From assembly GCA_910592205.1 (NCBI GenBank), contig CAJVPJ010000202.1, positions 1 through 35,397 of the forward strand: a DNA stretch of 35,397 nt, read 5' to 3'. Shown here piece after piece: positions 34,763-35,397 of the stretch (position 1 is its first letter; every line of letters starts with the position of its first letter). The position numbers and the translations under genes were made by a program. The DNA is from Paraglomus occultum. Lineage: Eukaryota > Glomeromycota > Glomeromycetes > Paraglomerales > Paraglomeraceae. Below the pieces are notes generated by a model. It was not told the DNA's origin, did not search any database, and saw nothing but the letters and a program-made list of their open reading frames with translations.

Positions 34763-35397
34763 CTACTTGCCTAACGACTGAAATATTCGATCAAAATGTG
34801 GCATGAACTCTTCTTTTGGTAGATATAGTTGAAAACCCAGAGCAACAAACACTGAAAATTCATGCTCTTTTATTTCTTTTTCATCGACATCGAAATATTT
34901 ATCAATCGACTAAGGGACATACAAAGATTAGTACCTTAAATATTGGTCATTTAGAGAAATTTTTACTTACCTGTAATAGTGGTCCAAATGTCATTCCTCG
35001 TGGTTCATTTGTCTTACTTGCGAGAAACAGGCAAATGCCTATGTAGTAAACACGAATATCATGAGGATGTTCCAAACATAAATCAAACTACTATTTCCTT
35101 CATATTTACCAGCCACCAGCCTTCGGTTTGGTTTATTAACAAAGTTCTGAACGACAACTTGGTGTTAGTTTCATGCTTATTGAAATAAACATACGATCGA
35201 TTACTTCCACATGTGCGATAATTGTTAATCTTACCTTTAAGACTAATTTCTCAAAATAAACATAAGTCATTGCGACAGTTGACAGTTCTAAATCTACACC
35301 CAGATTCTTAAAAAAATTATTATGCTGTTATGAATACCGGAGTCCTGTCTACGACAATATGTAATCACGTAAATACCTCATACCTCATTCCTGGCAG
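34763..35397 (-). CDS. CABLES-like cyclin-box protein, C-terminal part (5' end outside the window)
   Basis: Minus-strand exons: >35397-35384, 35306-35235, 35146-35110, 35038-34971, 34909-34763 (TAG); all phases agree. The cyclin-box region reads NLGVDLELSTVAMTYVYFEK, then LVLKNFVNKPNRRLVAGICL with FLASKTNEP, and DVDEKEIKEHEFSVFVALGF followed by LYLPKEEFMPHFDRI. This matches the CABLES1/2 (CDK5 and ABL1 enzyme substrate) C-terminal cyclin fold, which binds CDKs in animals. At least 112 residues are visible; the N-terminus is not. A different cyclin subfamily is possible, but the NRRLVAG..L.LA.K block is characteristic of CABLES. Confidence 0.75.

Overview
The window reads as nuclear DNA of a fungus. 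It is AT-rich. Genes are broken by many short GT-AG introns, mostly about 65-110 nt, often with a CTAAC/CTAAT-like branch site near the 3' end. All three standard stops are used (TGA in gatA, TAG in MMS19, TAA in SMP3), so there is no sign of a variant code. The mix of families (SMP3-type GPI mannosyltransferase, LSM8, MMS19, full-length ZW10, a CABLES-like cyclin, a CCDC28-like coiled-coil protein) suggests an early-diverging, Mucoromycota-type fungus, possibly an arbuscular mycorrhizal one. That placement is inference. All gene models were spliced by eye; the lengths of the complete models divide by three and the phases agree at every junction, with one exception noted below.

Layout. 1-2034 (+): mitochondrial Glu-tRNA(Gln) amidotransferase subunit A, 5' end missing. 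2324-7196 (+): MMS19/Met18, 22 exons. 7383-7540: weak candidate exons. 7901-10551 (+): SMP3/PIGZ, 12 exons. 11189-12396 (-): exosome subunit RRP42, 5 exons. 12464-12634 (+): 56-aa ORF, possibly DASH Hsk3-like, divergent from RRP42. 14001-14540: coding-like but broken sequence. 15224-16242 (+): LSM8 in four small exons, with a G-rich minisatellite in an intron. 17975-20914 (+): VPS9-domain Rab5 GEF. 21475-21786 (-): candidate 47-aa gene. 23884-24702 (-): decayed gene with two stops and a frameshift. 26343-27859 (-): glyoxylate/hydroxypyruvate reductase. 28562-29426 (+): Mpv17/SYM1 family, with a one-base frame problem at an A9 run. 29824-33064 (-): ZW10, 11 exons. 33206-33888 (+): CCDC28-like. 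34354-34585 (+): what looks like the missing 5' end of gatA. 34763-35397 (-): CABLES-like cyclin, 5' end beyond the window.

The genes are housekeeping and do not form an obvious pathway cluster: mitochondrial translation, cytosolic Fe-S protein assembly, GPI anchors, RNA decay and U6 snRNP, Rab5 traffic, Golgi-ER tethering or kinetochore, and organelle metabolism.

The most unusual structural signal is a 77-nt exact direct repeat at 1-77 and 34509-34585. The reading frame at the second copy continues in frame into gatA at the start of the window. This suggests that the two ends of a 34,508-bp segment are joined somewhere (tandem copy, circle or assembly-graph loop). I found no CRISPR array, rRNA, convincing tRNA or intact transposon.
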